Below are positions 12,640 to 26,289 of a DNA stretch of 64,000 nucleotides, in pieces. The position numbers and the translations under genes are program-made. Source of the DNA: Tyto alba (Eukaryota > Chordata > Aves > Strigiformes > Tytonidae); contig NW_024881276.1 of assembly GCF_018691265.1 (NCBI RefSeq), positions 3,038,001 to 3,102,000 on the forward strand, read 5' to 3'. The notes beneath the pieces are model-generated. The model did not search any database. It saw nothing but the letters and a program-made list of their open reading frames with translations, and was not told where the DNA came from. Every line of letters begins with the position of its first letter. Positions within the stretch are counted from its first letter, which is position 1.

Positions 12640-13765
12640 TACAATGTTGTTGGAATAACTGAGAAGTGGTGGGCCAGCCTGCACACCTGGGGCGGCTGCG
12701 ATGGACAGGTACAGGCTCTCCAGTAGAGATTGGCAAGGAAGATGAGGGGGCAAGGGGTTTGCTGTCCTTGTGAAGGAGCTGCCTGGGTACAAACAGCTCT
12801 TCAGTGGGATGGATGATGGGCTGGTGGAGAGCCTGTGGGTCAAGGCAGAGTCCCATAAGGGGGATATCATGATGGGAAGGTATGACAGATGTACTGTTAG
12901 GGTGAACATGTGGATGAAGCCATCTTCAAAGCACTGGAGGAAGACTCTGAAACACAGACCCTGGTTCTCATGGGGCAGTTTAACCTCCCTGATGTCTGCT
13001 GGAAGGGCAGCATGGTGGGACACCACCAGTCCAGGAGGTACATGGAGTGCGTCAGGGATAACTTCTTGAAACAGGTACTGGGTGAGCCAACCAGGGTTGA
13101 CCCACAGCCGCATCTGCTAGTCACTGACAAGGGAGAACAGGTTGGGGGATGTGGGAATTGGCAACAGCCTTGGCTGTAGTCACTGTGAAATGGTGAGGTA
13201 GGAGATCCTGGAGGGATTGAGGAAGGAGAGTAGCAGAGAACAGACCCTGGACTTAAGGAGAGCAAATTGCAGCTCGTTTAAGGAAACTGGTAGGTGGGGG
13301 TCCCAGAGAACACAGCTCCCAAAGGCAAAAGACCTCACGAAATTTTCAAGGATAGCATACTCCAAGCACAAGAACAGTCCATTAAGGTCCTCATGAAGGC
13401 AAGGAGACGTATCAGGAGACTCCTTTGGGAAAACAGAGCTCATGGCAGACCTCAAATGTGAAAAAGCATCATAGAGGGGGTGGAAGCAGGAACATGTTGT
13501 GAAAGAAGAATTTAGAAATGTGGCCCAGTCATGTAGGGATGGCAGCAGGGAAAACAAACCTTGCCTGGAGGTAATGTTTCCAAGTGACATCAAGGGTCAT
13601 GGGAAGGGTTTCTATGACTACATTGGTTGTAAAATGATGAACAAGGCAAATGTGAGCCCACTGCTGAATGGGAGAAGTGGCTTAGTGACAGTGGACACAG
13701 ACAAGGAAGAAATAGATGCCTTTGCCTCTTTGCTGAATCTGACCCTTGTGCTACTATCCATATGA
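12640..13765 (+). mobile_element. CR1 LINE fragment (endonuclease and linker region of ORF2)
   Basis: The translation at 12910-13179 contains LVLMGQFNLPDVCWKGSM followed by QSRRYMECVRDNFLKQVL and EPTR, the CR1 ORF2 endonuclease signature; the catalytic GDFN is changed to GQFN. A second frame at 13499-13765 reads CRDGSRENKP...GKGFYDYIGCK...VSPLLNG, which is the CR1 segment between endonuclease and reverse transcriptase. The element breaks off before the reverse transcriptase core. Frameshifts separate the two pieces. It is a dead, 5'- and 3'-truncated copy, younger-looking than the copy near 8-9 kb. Confidence 0.8.
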
Positions 13766-13769
13766 TAAT

Positions 13770-16245
13770 AAAACATGTTGCTATGAAGTAATCTGTCACA
13801 CTCATGAATTGTTATATTGTAAAATTGTTCATGTTTACCATTTTTAAAGAATCTTCTGCACGCATGACTGCAACGTCTGGAAGCAGGAGAATAGAAAGAG
13901 AAAAAAACCCAAAGATTTGTTAGTTTTATTTTGACTCCAGCTCTTATTCTCTAGATGTACTTAATAATAGGAGTGGACTTGAGTTGAAGTTGTATTTCTG
14001 TATTGGTAGAAAACAAAAAAGCACAAGCATGCAGTGGCTTCCCAGTGGTCGCTGTGATCCTCTTCAGCTCATGGCGATGTTTTCCACTGAAATAGTTTAT
14101 CGGGGGCAGAATTATTTTACACAAGAGCACCTCATTGTTTCTCTGCCAAAATGCAACCCTCCAGCCATAGGTGACCAAAAGCCCACGGAATTCCTTCCAT
14201 GGAGTTCAGTGGGCTCCGGAGCAGGACCTGGAGCCCTCAGGAATTGAAGTTGGCTTTCCTGAAAAGCTGGATGCTGCTCTTCCCCTCTCCGAGCCTCTGA
14301 CTTCTCCTACGCAAGTCCTGGAGGATCTCGGTTCAAGTACTGTGGGCCAGTCCTGGAAAAAAAAAAAAAAAAAAAAGAGGCACGTTCTGGGGTGATGCGA
14401 GATGCTTCTGTCCTGACTGCGGGGAGTCACCCGCCCCACCGCCGTGCATCCGTGCACATCTCCTGGGCTCCCCCGGCCGCCTGGATTTCTCCCCCGAGTG
14501 AGGGAACTTCAGCGTGGGAGAACAGGGGCCCCAGGCCCAAGAAGTCAGGAGGAAGTGAGTTAGTGAGTGAAAGAGGAATTTAAAATGGAGAAGGGAAAAC
14601 AACTGGCAGATAGGAAGAGGCCAAAATGTTCCAAGGGACAGTACGAGAAGCGATGAAGAAATAAGCAGGAGGGGAAGAAGTCTGAGAGGCAGGGAGCCTT
14701 GTAAGCTGCTTGCTCTGAAGTCCCAGGGATGTGCCTTGCTTTTAAATCTCCCACTGCTTTTTGAGGAGTGAGGTCACTTTCCTAGAAAGTTTCCTAGGAC
14801 TATGGCCTAACACGTGAAAATCCTGTTAAAATATACAGGCTTGCTGCACTAAGCCCGTAATTTTAACAGGTTGGTTGTTTTAACAAGAACTATTTCAGAG
14901 TGCAGACCTATTTTCTGAAACATGTTTTGGATTAGTGCGATGGAAATGCGCTGGTTTTATAGGTCAATTCTCTACTGTAAATTTCTTCTCCCTTGTAATG
15001 GTTTTTTATCCCCTAGCAGGTTTAGTCTTTTAACAGGAATTCAGTGGATGGACACACGAGTAGTTCAGTCTCAAAATAAAAGCCACTTCATGGTGCTAAG
15101 AATAATAGTGGACCTCGCTCTGGCAGTTGGATCCTCAGCACCTGTGGGGTAGTTATTTACGCTGTGTTGCAACCCTACCACAAGTCTTGAGCCAAGGCAG
15201 CGGTTGCTGAAACCTTACGGCTGGTTTAAGTGAGAGTTATCTGGAGAATCCCTCAGAGGAGGTGCTCTGCATTGGGAGATAGCAGCCATACCACTGTCCT
15301 GTGCTCCTTTCTTCCCAATATTAGCTGTAATCACACCTCGTACATCCCTGGCAGCTTCCCCTGCACCGAGGGGCTCCCACCTCGCTGCCCACAGCAGCTC
15401 TGGGCCGCAGGAACTGGGCGAAGCGAATTTGAGGGAACGTCATCCTGAATATTTAGCTCTGGGCCACCACCATCGTTGTTAATGTTTCCCAGGACGCAGG
15501 TGGACAGGATTGACCTCCCCTAACTGGGATTGCAAGCCTTGCTTGTGCTCCCACCGCCCCGGGGGGCAGGAGCAGGGACCCCGGCAGGAGGGTCACGCTC
15601 CCCACCCAGGGATCTGCCATGGGCACATCTCAGGCGGAGCTTTATCCATCTCCAAGCATAGCTTGTTCTGAACATCCAACTTTAAGAAGCCTAACATTAG
15701 GAAATGAACCCCATCCTCTGCTGATGGCCTCTCATCTCCTCATCTCTTTTTTTTTTTTTTTTTTTTTTTTTTGTAGGGAGAGAGGCATCTGCCATACAAA
15801 GGGTAAATTTTCATGGCTGTGGCGGAATTGCAGCTGGGAATCAGCCGAGGGGTAATATTGTACGGACAAGTAGTTCACAGACTCATCCTTTACCTCTCGA
15901 AAGCCCTTGCAACATGTATCATTTTGGTATGGATATATTTTATTCAGACACCTTTCAATTATGTCTTTAGCCCTTTGCATTTCGCTTGCCACGTGTCACT
16001 AATATTTTCCTGTAAATAAGGGTACTCAGTGTGGGTGGAATGTTTTCACAAACTAGTGAAATTGTTTCCTGAGTGCAGAGGCAAGAGATTGAAATGATTT
16101 ACTAAATGAAGACAAAGCAAACAACCTCCCCACCCCAAAAAGATAAAGTGCTACTTTCTATTGCCTTGGAAGAAAAACACGTCAGCTTCTCATTAGGAAA
16201 TTATGTTTTGAATGTTGGTTAATATTTTTTTAAGAATGAGAGAAG
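13770..16245. other. Noncoding, no gene recognised
   Basis: Unique sequence with an A19 run at 14358-14376 and a T-run at about 15748-15772. No protein or RNA gene was seen. Confidence 0.55.
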
Positions 16246-16249
16246 AAAA

Positions 16250-16565
16250 ATAGCTTAAGAAGCAGGGAAAAAAGTTTTAATTACATATTAAATGAAGCAT
16301 TCTGCATTCATACAAAATAAGCTTTCTGTTCTGGTTAGAATATTTTTTTCCGCTCTCTTATGGTTTTTTTTTTTCACTTGGCCGCTGAACCAAAAAAATT
16401 CAACTGTGCCCTGAGCTCAAGTTTTTATGTTTTGAATGCTAATGACCACAAGAAGAATAACTCAATGTAAATAAGTTACATTTTCGAAATTAATGAGGTC
16501 TGCTAATTGAGTTTATTCAGGTAATAAAATCCATCTAATAAAATGTATCCATCAAATATAATTCT
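16250..16565. promoter_or_regulatory. Candidate conserved noncoding element
   Basis: Complex AT-rich sequence with ATGCTAATGACC, GAAATTAATGAGG, TGCTAATTGAG and GGTAATAAAATCC. The texture is like that of the 1.7 kb and intron-2 blocks. Confidence 0.35.
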
Positions 16566-17739
16566 TCCCGTTCTATAAAAAATATATGTTTCTTTGCCTG
16601 TATATCATCTGTGTGGAGATAATGAATACCTTGTGACATTGAGGTCGTAGGTCAAATCCCAGACCTTATTACAAATCTAGGGAAAATTACTTTTTCACTG
16701 ACCTATAGTACGACCTAATAGTCTAGGAGGAGTTAAAGGCCAATTGTTCATTCAGCATCTCCAAATAATATATATATAAGTGTATATATATATTTAATAA
16801 CACTGATGCAATGAAAACTTACTGCTGTAGATATGGATTTACAGCACGTCCACAGGGATTTCTCATGCAGATCTCAAGATGTCAAAAAACAACATAACAG
16901 CAACACTCTGAAGTGCATGTTTGAAATGAATGATGACAGACCTTGGTGTGTGGGGTAGGGTTTTATTGTTCCTCCAGTGATTTGCCGTAGCCCCGGATAG
17001 TGCATCTTTAACAACTGTAGATGACAAGCCTTTCTCACACTTTTAAGGATGTGGGTTAATTGCGGCTACTTCTGCTGGCTGCGAGGAGACAAGGTGTTTT
17101 GAGGGTGCCCCTCCACGCGGCAGTGCCGCTGGTGCCAAAGCCCTTCCAGGAGATGCCAGCCCGCCCTTGCCCGTGTGGGGCTGGGCTGTGAAACAGCCAG
17201 GAAAAAAAAAACCCAGGTCCTTAGAAAAGCCCTCGGAGAGGGGAACCTGGGGTCGTGGGGAGTTTTTCTTGCTCGGCTCTACAGCACAGCCCCTCACACA
17301 ACGGCACCGGGAGGGAAGGATGGGTGACCCCCCGTTGGTGTGCAGGGCCAGAACCAGAGAGCAGGGCTGGGGGAGCAGGGTGGCTACTGAGGACCTTGTA
17401 ACATCTTGAAATTACACCCGAAAAGGTTACACCAGCCAAAGGTTCTGGCGCTCCTAAGAGAGCAGTTTCGATTTGAGGAGGCAGCTGCTGTCTTTTCCGT
17501 GGCTGAAGATATTGTCCAGCAGCAGTTATTATCAGGCCTTTCATAAGAGCCTCATGCGACCAGAACGAGGGAGCCTTAAATAATCACACATGTTTTCCAC
17601 ATTCATTTGCTCCCTTCTTTCAAGGCTCAGCCACATTCTCAGCACGCAGGTCATTCGCACACGTCTTCCTCGGCAAACTTTTCTCCCGACTCCCTTCCAG
17701 CCTGCTGCACAATAACATCTCCCGTGTTTCCTTCAATGG

Positions 17740-18080
17740 CCATGCTGAACAGGATCCTGTGCATTTGAGCCTGCCTTGATTTGCAGGTCTGCTGCCCTAT
17801 AATGACTGACAAACAGGCCACAGATTACTTCCATTTTATGACTTGAGTTTAGGGAAATTGAGCATCCTAATTAAGCACAGATGTAAGGTTAAAGTGTAGA
17901 ACAATCTGGACTGGTTTTCATTTAAGTCCCTTTCTGATTCATTTGGTTCCATAAGAGAGTCACAATTAGAAAAAAATATTTTGTCAATGTTGAAAGACAT
18001 GTGATGTAGAACTGATTGGATTAAATCTGAGTTCATGTGAATTTTGGCAAATTCAATTAGGAGAGGCCCTTGCAAGTCCT
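17740..18080. promoter_or_regulatory. Candidate conserved noncoding element (weak)
   Basis: Complex sequence with CTATAATGACTGAC, CATCCTAATTAAGC, CACAATTAG and AATTCAATTAGG motifs. A lower-confidence block in an otherwise featureless stretch. Confidence 0.25.
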
Positions 18081-18084
18081 CTGT

Positions 18085-21000
18085 GGAAAACCTCCAATGG
18101 CTTTGCGAACTGTATTTGGATTTTCCAGTCCATAATGCTGCATGTGTTGACAGCACGCCATCCCCACGTAATGTGCGAGCATTACAAACAAGTTTGTTCA
18201 CTTTGTGGGAACCGTAAGGTCAGGCATAGAGCACAACTGCAAACCTAGGCTCATTTGAAGATTCCCAGAGCATGCAAAAGACTGGGTGAGCATGGGTTAA
18301 GGGGCAACATGGGGAAAGACCTCGCTGAATGGCTTCAAACTGCTTGTGGTGATACAGAAGTCATAGGCCAGGTGGGAGAGCTTTCTGAAGCAGGGGTGGC
18401 TTTTTGTGGAATTATTCATCTCATGGCTGGGACAAAGGGTCTCTAATTTCTGGCTGTAATGTCTATATGCCACCACCGTGAAAAAGTTTTAATACCTGAC
18501 ATGAAAATATCTTATGAAGTGCATTTCTGTGTCTGAAGATGGTGGGTCCGATCCTGCTACTTTTTGACAGTCATCCGGCTTTGTTTCATCACCTTTTTTG
18601 GGTGGGGAAGGTAGTTGCAGAAGTACCTGTGTCAGGATGGATCTACTTTTGGCAGGGGAAAGATTGACAGAGTTTTGCCCAAACCAAACCTTGCTCCCCC
18701 GCTACCTCTCATCCCCAAGCAGACAGAAAGGACTACCTCCCTGTTAGACTAGGTAATAAGACTGAAATGGTTTGCTTTTCTTTTCTGACTTTGATAAAGA
18801 TAAAATCCAGCTCCCGGCTTCCCCTACGCTACGCAGGAATGCGCATCAATTTTAATACTGGTAACATATGTCGTCAGTTTATATTCTTTTTAATAATCCT
18901 TTGTTCTGTCTGTGCTGGCAAAACACAATCACCAGGACCCCTTTGGCTTGATAACTGTTCTGTACAAACCAACAGACAAACAAGCACAGCCTCGTTTTTA
19001 AAAAGCAGTCGTTTCCCTTCCCTTGGAAATGCGGTGTTTTGTCAATTGATGCAAAATGGCTTCGCTTTTCTCAAGTCTCTCTTCTCCAGTCAGGCACTGG
19101 ATAGCACTGCAAATAAAAACCAAAACAAAACAATAAAACCAGCACGTTAAAATGGACCCCTGCAATACAGTCAAAATAGAAAGCGAGGAGAAGGCTTGGT
19201 GAAAGAACCACGAAACTCGTTGGCCGTTTCCCATCTCTCCCCGTGGTGGGGGACTGTCACATGTGCCTGATGGGGGTAAAGTCCCCGTTTGCTGTGGCTT
19301 TCTAAGAAGCCTCTAGCTGTGTTAGCTTTGCCTAAGTGCTTGAAATGATTTCAGAAGCATTAGAAATACTTGGGGTTTTTTTTTATTCGATTTACAGATC
19401 TCCTTCTTTTCTTTTCCTTTTGTAAAATAAGGGGGGGAGGGCGAAGGGGGGAAAGTCACTTCATGCTTTTCCTGAAAACAAAGAAGGCAAACCACCCCCC
19501 ACCCCCCCCCTCCATGAAACCCCCATGAAATGAGCAGCCAAAGGGATCTCTGTCGTGATGGAGCTGCTATTTCAGCTGGAGCAGCTGTGGCTGCGGATCT
19601 GGCTCCTCTGCACTGAACAAAAGTTTCAGCCGTGCCCGGATCAATGGCTGAGGCTCCCGAGCAGGCTGGGTCCCTTTGCAAGGTTACCTTGCAGCTCCTT
19701 CAATTCTGTCAACTTACAGTGAGGACAAGCTTATGCCTTGCCTGCACCTAGGGTCCCCCAAATCAAAGCTGTTTCTGTTTTCACCTTTTATAACAATTCT
19801 TGTATTTGGTGATTCTGCCAGCAGCAAGAGTTGTTTACATTGACCCTTTCCACTGCAGCTCTCTTCTGTGCATCTACCAGTACTGGCTCGTGGCACTCAA
19901 GTTCATATGAAATTGTGGCAATTCAGTTTGCTCATGTATCTCAGACTCCTGCTTTTTACTGACAGTTCTCCCTCACAGCACAGTTTTCCCTCCTGGAACA
20001 AACTCTGGACTCCACTGAGTCAGTGGGAATCTTGCCTTTTCCTTTCATCAGGCCAAGATTTCCTCTGTCATCTTCAGACACCATCATGAATTTGATCCCT
20101 CTTTTATCATCTCTGCCTGCTCAGAAACTTGCTTCCTATACTCTTTAAGTACCCTGTTTCTCTTTCTTCTAACGCCCTTCCCCTTAAATGCTGTACTGTG
20201 GTTGAAAGTCCTGGTAGGGAAACCCAGGGAAATTTTCTCTGGAGAACCTTAAAATAATACATGCAATCTTCTGCAATCTGGTATACCACAAGGCAGAAGA
20301 GGAAATTACACTCAGATCTTTTGTACCATTAGAATTGACATAGGGATTAATCCTTCAGACTTAGGTGGAATCCGAGCTGGCTCTTCCACCTCTCTTAGTT
20401 TTGAACGTGTAATTATGTCTCTGTGGGGAGAACATGGATAGATTTTGTATGACACAATTATTCTTCCCCTTGTCTGGCCATCATGAACAATGAGGCCAAC
20501 TTTCTTGATACTTTTTGGAAGGGTGCATGCAAATCCCATTAACAAATTAAATGCTATGAGGAAAATCTTCTTGAAGCCTTGCTGTAGTTGTTGGGAAGCC
20601 AAGATGGGTCATATTGCAAACTTGAAAAGAAAATTACTAAGCTAGTGATCTCTGTTTTGGAAAGAAATTTTTCCTTGGAGGTGCTTTGGAGGCATGTGGG
20701 AGTGTTTATTTGCCTGGTACATGTGAATTGTTACGTCTTACTGAACTATGCATTATTAAGTTACTTTTTATTGATGTACTTTTTTAAATCCTCTGTAACC
20801 AAACCAATTCATATTGGTATGGTCTTAATATGTTATTGTTAAAACAGTGCACAAAATGTTACTCAATTTTTTTTTTCTTTTTTTCTTTTTTTTCTTTTTT
20901 TTTTTTTTTTTTCCTATAGTGCTATTGTGGGATTTTGTAGAATTAGCAAACGTGAAGCCACTGCTTGCCTCTTCTTACCATTCAAGGAGAGAGATTTTGA

Positions 21001-24000
21001 AGTTACTTGCCTAAATTGGCAGCAATGCTACAGGTGCCACAGAGATCAGTTTCTGTATCAGTTGCCTGGGATTTATGAACCTAATTTCTATAGAGTTGGT
21101 GGATTGTAGGACAGAGCTTCTGACGCAGGGCTGAGTAGTTTGGGTGTACTGACAACATCTACTTTTCAGCACCAACTTAAGCATGTAACTTTAAAACTTA
21201 GTATCCTACCGAGACCGCTGGCAGGCAGATGGAGCCCCTGAAGCACAGCTCTGTAAAGTACTATGTGGGATCATATCTAACTTAAGAACCTTTCCTCCCT
21301 CCCTGTAAGATATTATATATTACTGTCTAAATATCTTTTACCTGGCTCTGTCTTCCTTCACTGGACAGAACATTGTTTCTGGAAAATGTGCCTTTCAGAG
21401 GCACTGAGACAGATATCCATCCAACTTGCGCGGGTTTTGTGTGCGTACGAAGCCCACACGCAAAATTTGTCCCAGAAGATGTATTTTCAATCCTGTTTGG
21501 AAATGACAGAGTAAACAAAATAACTACTCTTGCTATCATAAACACACATAGCCTGTGCCACAGCTGACATGGCAACAGATTTCAGTTCACTCAGTTTTGG
21601 ATCCTTGCTCATTGGGCTTGTTCGCTTACTCATGCACAAAATCCAGCTCCTAGTCCTGCACCTCCCAGCCTGTAGTGGGACTTGGTGCAATGCTGCTCTA
21701 CTAATTTCAAACTCATTACGAAAAAATCCAAGCATCATATTACTCCGTGCATTGCATATGCACGTGGAAGCAGCTAATAAAGTCCGCGCTCGTGCCGGGC
21801 AGGAAGGGGGAATTTGCAGCCTTGTTAACACTTGTGAAATGAGAGGGAGAAAAATCTCAACTGGACATGCGGATCTGCATTCTTACCACCACCGGACGGA
21901 TTCTGCCTTGTGCCTTTGCAGCCAAGCAAAGGAGCAGTACCAAAAACTCTCCTTAAAAAATGGCTTGGATTAACTAGTTTGGAGATGCACCAACCTTGTC
22001 ATTTCCAGGGAACTGGTTAGAAATTTTCCATCTAAATCGGAAATGACCTGAATGGAAAAAAAAGATGTTGCCAAACTGTTAGTAAATTATTCATGCCTAC
22101 CCTCCGTTTCCCTATAGCTGTCCTTTGGCCTGACTCATCTCCTCCTGGAATCACTGGGCATCCCTCCCATGGATTTGTTGGAAGCTTATCTGGTCCTTTG
22201 CCTTTTATCTGGAATTTCTGGTAAATTTATGTACAATTTTGTGAGTTAATGTAAAAGCAATCGACTATCGTACAAAGAATAAGTACTGAAAAGCAATATT
22301 GTTATATGTAAAAATAATTCTGCAGTGGACGCTGTGCACACAATCTAATAAAACTCTTCGGAACACATAAAAGAAACACGGGGTCCTTCACTTTGGGGTG
22401 AATTTCACATGTAAGACCTTAGCTACACTGAGATCACACTAAGAAACAACCCATTGTAAACATCTTGTATTGAAAACAAAAGGTAGAACTTCATTGAAAT
22501 AATCATAAAACTATTTTTCCTATACTAACTACAGCTGTGGGGCATGTTTCTATGGAAACAGTTTTCCTTATGTGCTTCTCTATAGCTAAAGGTCTCAAAT
22601 GGACCTTCTGTCTACTCATTGCCTGTATAAACTGCAGATTCTGTACAATAATCTCTAACACAGATCAGCTGAATCTCCTGATATGTGTCAGAAAACATTA
22701 TCAGGAGGCAAACACCAGTTATTGCAGGTTCCCATAAATTTATAGATAATCAGGTCCTTAGTGGCAAGTTGGCATCTTAAGTGTAAGGACTGTATTGAGG
22801 AGTTTTGATTAGAGGTCATTGTCCTATCCAAAGCTGTAATACACAGCGATGAATTCTGCAGCTTCACCTTTGCTGTACAAAGATTTATGCTGCTTTGATT
22901 TGAATAATTTATGCTGCATGCTGCATTCTAGATGGAAGACACTAAAAACAATTTGTTCGTTGTTGACATAAGTAAAACACTCAAAATTGCTGATTAAACG
23001 AGCCATGCACCTTTAATGTTTTCCTTAGTGTAAGTCGTCGCTGTAGAAAAAAAAGAACGTATAAGTAAATCTGATATTTGTTCAGCAATACCTGACAGTG
23101 CAAGATAGTTGGGAGATAAAGCCACAGAGATTGTGAAACAGCTGTTATTGAAAAATACAGGGTAAATTACCTACTTTTGTAGATATCCTCAAATTATAAG
23201 CTACTGGTCCATACTCTGCAAGCTCTCTTTATATTAGTCACATTCAGGAACACTTAAATGTAAAAGTATACAAATGCAATCATTTTTTTTTCTATGCTTA
23301 TGTGCACATAGTAATCCATGTATGAATAATGAAGAAGCAGCTAAGAGTATAGTGGCTGATACGTACATGAGTGGGTTTTTTTCAGTTCAGTAGAAGGCAA
23401 TAGGTGCATTTACATTTGTTATAACAACTGAAGGGGTTTGTTTTCAAACTGTGGGATGTTGTCACTAGTAGAGCATGGGCCACATCTGTGCACGTGGCTA
23501 CCAGGATAAAATTGTGTTATAGCTACTCCCAGTAAGTTGTGAAGATGACGGGCAATAACTTTCAGCTCTGTGGTATTGCATGGGAGGGTAAGACTGGTCG
23601 TATCCTACTTTAGAGTTAAGCATGACTCTGAGAGAGCTGCTTGGGATCCTTCTGGAGTCAGCAAAGAAGGACCTTCAGAAAGTGAAACTGCGCCATCCCT
23701 CTGAGGCATGCAGCAGGGGTTGAGATGGGTGAGATAAATGAAACAGGACAAATTCCTCCATAGGGGAGGTAGCCTCTTTATATACTATAGAAGAGGAAGC
23801 CCACACCACCAGCGTAACTGGACACTCAACTTTTCGGTAAGTAAATTGAAGTGACATGAATGCAGTTCTAATTCTCATTACCCAATACCTTCAGTGTTAG
23901 ATTTTAAACTGTGGTTAGTCGGTTTTCATCTGCTACACTCTCAGTTTACTTTTTAGGCTTCACCCAGTTCAGGCAAAATAAACAGGCAAGTCTGATATTT

Positions 24001-25025
24001 TATGTAATAATTCCCTCTTTCTGGTTGCATTCTGTGGCACAGAGTCCCTTGGACATTTTTTTTTCATGGGAGACTTTTGCGTATAGTCTATAGGTGATAA
24101 GTGTACATCGTGTGTGAGTAAATGTGCTTGGGTCAGCCTGCCCGGGCGGGCACACCGAATTCGGGTAACGGGTGGCAGACGTCGGTGAGCTCTGAGAAGT
24201 GCTCAAACGCAGCTCTGTCGTGTCTGGGGAACATCTGGGGATTCAGGACAACGTCCTGGTTTAATATTGTGGGGAAACTGTACGTGCAGTCCGTGCACCC
24301 AGTCCCCGTTGTTGCCACTGGGTGTTATCAAGCAGCCAGGTGTTGGGGGGAAAAGTCCACCCTACAAAAATGGCTACAGGTTTCCCCAAGTCACCATTAT
24401 TATGACTGTTTATACCAGGGTGTCATGTACCCTGAATAACCAGGGGTTACTCTTACCATTTGGGGATAAGGCTGTGGGCCTCCTGAAGGAGTCTGTATGT
24501 GGAGTAATTCCATTTATTCCTGTGGAATTTCATTACATCTTTTCCAGGGTACTCGAAAGAGGAGTTTTGCTTGTTTGTTTGTCACACCTCTCTCACACAA
24601 ATTCAACTCTATGGCTTTTCCTATTGTTCAAATAGCTAGGGCTTTTATTTCCCCCAAATGAGCAGTTGGAAACGTGTGGAACCCTGAAAGCTTTGTAAAA
24701 ACACATTCAGCATGGGGAAATGCTGCGGAATGAATGAGGGGCTGTGGATGACATTGGGCCAAATAAGGGGAAAACTGTGGAAAAAGAGGACCCTGAAAAG
24801 GGTGAGTTTTGTCAGAAGGACAGGAAAGACCTAAATAAATAGATACACCTAAAAAAAAAATAAATCCTGAAATCCTTCTTGTCTTGTTTACCCTTTCAAA
24901 TCACTACCAGACACTTTTCAATTGTGTGTGGAGTTTTTTTGATTGGTTGATTGGGTTGTTTTTTTGTTGTTTTGTTTTGTTTTTATATATATTACCCATC
25001 TGAGAATACCTCAAATCAATGAAAC
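18085..25025. other. Noncoding, no gene recognised
   Basis: Seven kilobases of unique, moderately AT-rich DNA with short T-runs (for example 20870-20912). No exon, RNA gene or identifiable mobile element was seen on either strand. Confidence 0.5.
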
Positions 25026-25027
25026 AT

Positions 25028-25087
25028 CTCTGAACCACATTATAGGCAGGCTTTATTGAAATTTTAAATACCTTTTTTTTTTTTTTT
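25028..25087. repeat. Exact dispersed duplication, copy 1
   Basis: The 45 bp from CTCTGAACCACATTATAGGC to TTTTAAATACC followed by a run of 15 T are identical to the copy at 26231-26283. The surrounding sequences are unrelated. See the matching entry. Confidence 0.9.
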
Positions 25088-26230
25088 AGTTGAGAATTAC
25101 TTACTGATGAATTACAAACACAAAAGAATTGCAATTGTTAAAAAGATATGTACTCATTCCATTGTTAAGTCTCACTTATTTTGTTGGCAGGCTCCATAGT
25201 TCAATACTCTTATCTCCAGACTGCTTCCAGTAACTTGTGCAAAAGATAATTATTAAGGACATATGGCCTAACACTAAAACATTTGGTCTCCTGCATTTTT
25301 CTTACAATTTAATTTTTTCTTTTTGTTAACATACCTATATATAACCAAGTGCATTGAAGTTGTAGTTAAGCCCTGTGCACCTGCCTGAGCTTACTCCGCT
25401 TCTCCCAATAGTCAAAACAAATCTCTGCTAAGGTTAAACACGAAGCAAATGAATAAGCAAGGAAAACTGCATTAAAAAGATGGCTCTCTGGAGCTGAGAA
25501 GAGCAGTGGGAGCCAGAAACACCTCTGGCCCATAGCCTTTGTCCCTGACACAGGCCAGTTGTGCAGCAAAAGCTTCCAAATCTGAACATCGGCATCTGCA
25601 CTGAGTGCTCACTCCTGGCCCTGGAGGCTCTGGTTGCCTGAAACCCCGCCGATGGTCTGAAGCCTTCTCAGCCATTGAGCTAAGTCTCTTCTGGTTCCCA
25701 TCGGCTTTAACACCGGTGTTTCACTAGCTAGTTACAGTTCTGCATTTTCCACCCCGGTGACGAGCCACAGTTTGTTTTCAACATTGATAAAAGCTCCTTT
25801 CCACTATCGCTTTAGCACGCTCCATGTCAGCGTGCATTTAAGCTATCAACACCTGTATCTCAACTTATCCTTTGAATTATGTATGAGTTGTAAGGGCTGC
25901 CTATCGTAATGCCATCTTCATTAATCACCCTTTTAATTTTGCAGTATATCGCTGCTAGGGGTGAAGAGAAGCCTGATTTGGGTCTGGCTTTCACCACAGC
26001 TGTTTGCTTCCACACTTTAGTCAGTACTTTCTGCGGGATGCAGGAACCTGAACGAGCTTCCCTTGAAAACCTCTGTGCCAAATGTTGGCTTACTTGTTCC
26101 CCTCTCCATTAATTAAGTTGGTATACTGCCACAGCCTTGCAGCAAGAAGGTAGCAAGAGCTCAAGCTGAGACCTTAGAGGAAGGGAAGGTGGTTTTTATT
26201 TTACAGCAGAACTGGTCTGGCTGGTTCATG

Positions 26231-26283
26231 CTCTGAACCACATTATAGGCAGGCTTTATTGAAATTTTAAATACCTTTTTTTT
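26231..26283. repeat. Exact dispersed duplication, copy 2
   Basis: The same 45 bp as 25028-25072 followed by 8 T and then 8 G. It lies 1.2 kb from copy 1, in direct orientation, with no sign of a longer element. Perfect identity suggests a recent event or an assembly fault. Confidence 0.9.
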
Positions 26284-26289
26284 GGGGGG

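Noticed and set aside
16768..16796. TATA-like repeats as a promoter
   Set aside because: Simple TA-rich microsatellite without CpG island, initiator or downstream exon.
24120..24440. Possible LTR or retroviral fragment
   Set aside because: Locally CpG-richer sequence with vaguely LTR-like words, but no TG..CA ends, primer-binding site or coding motif.
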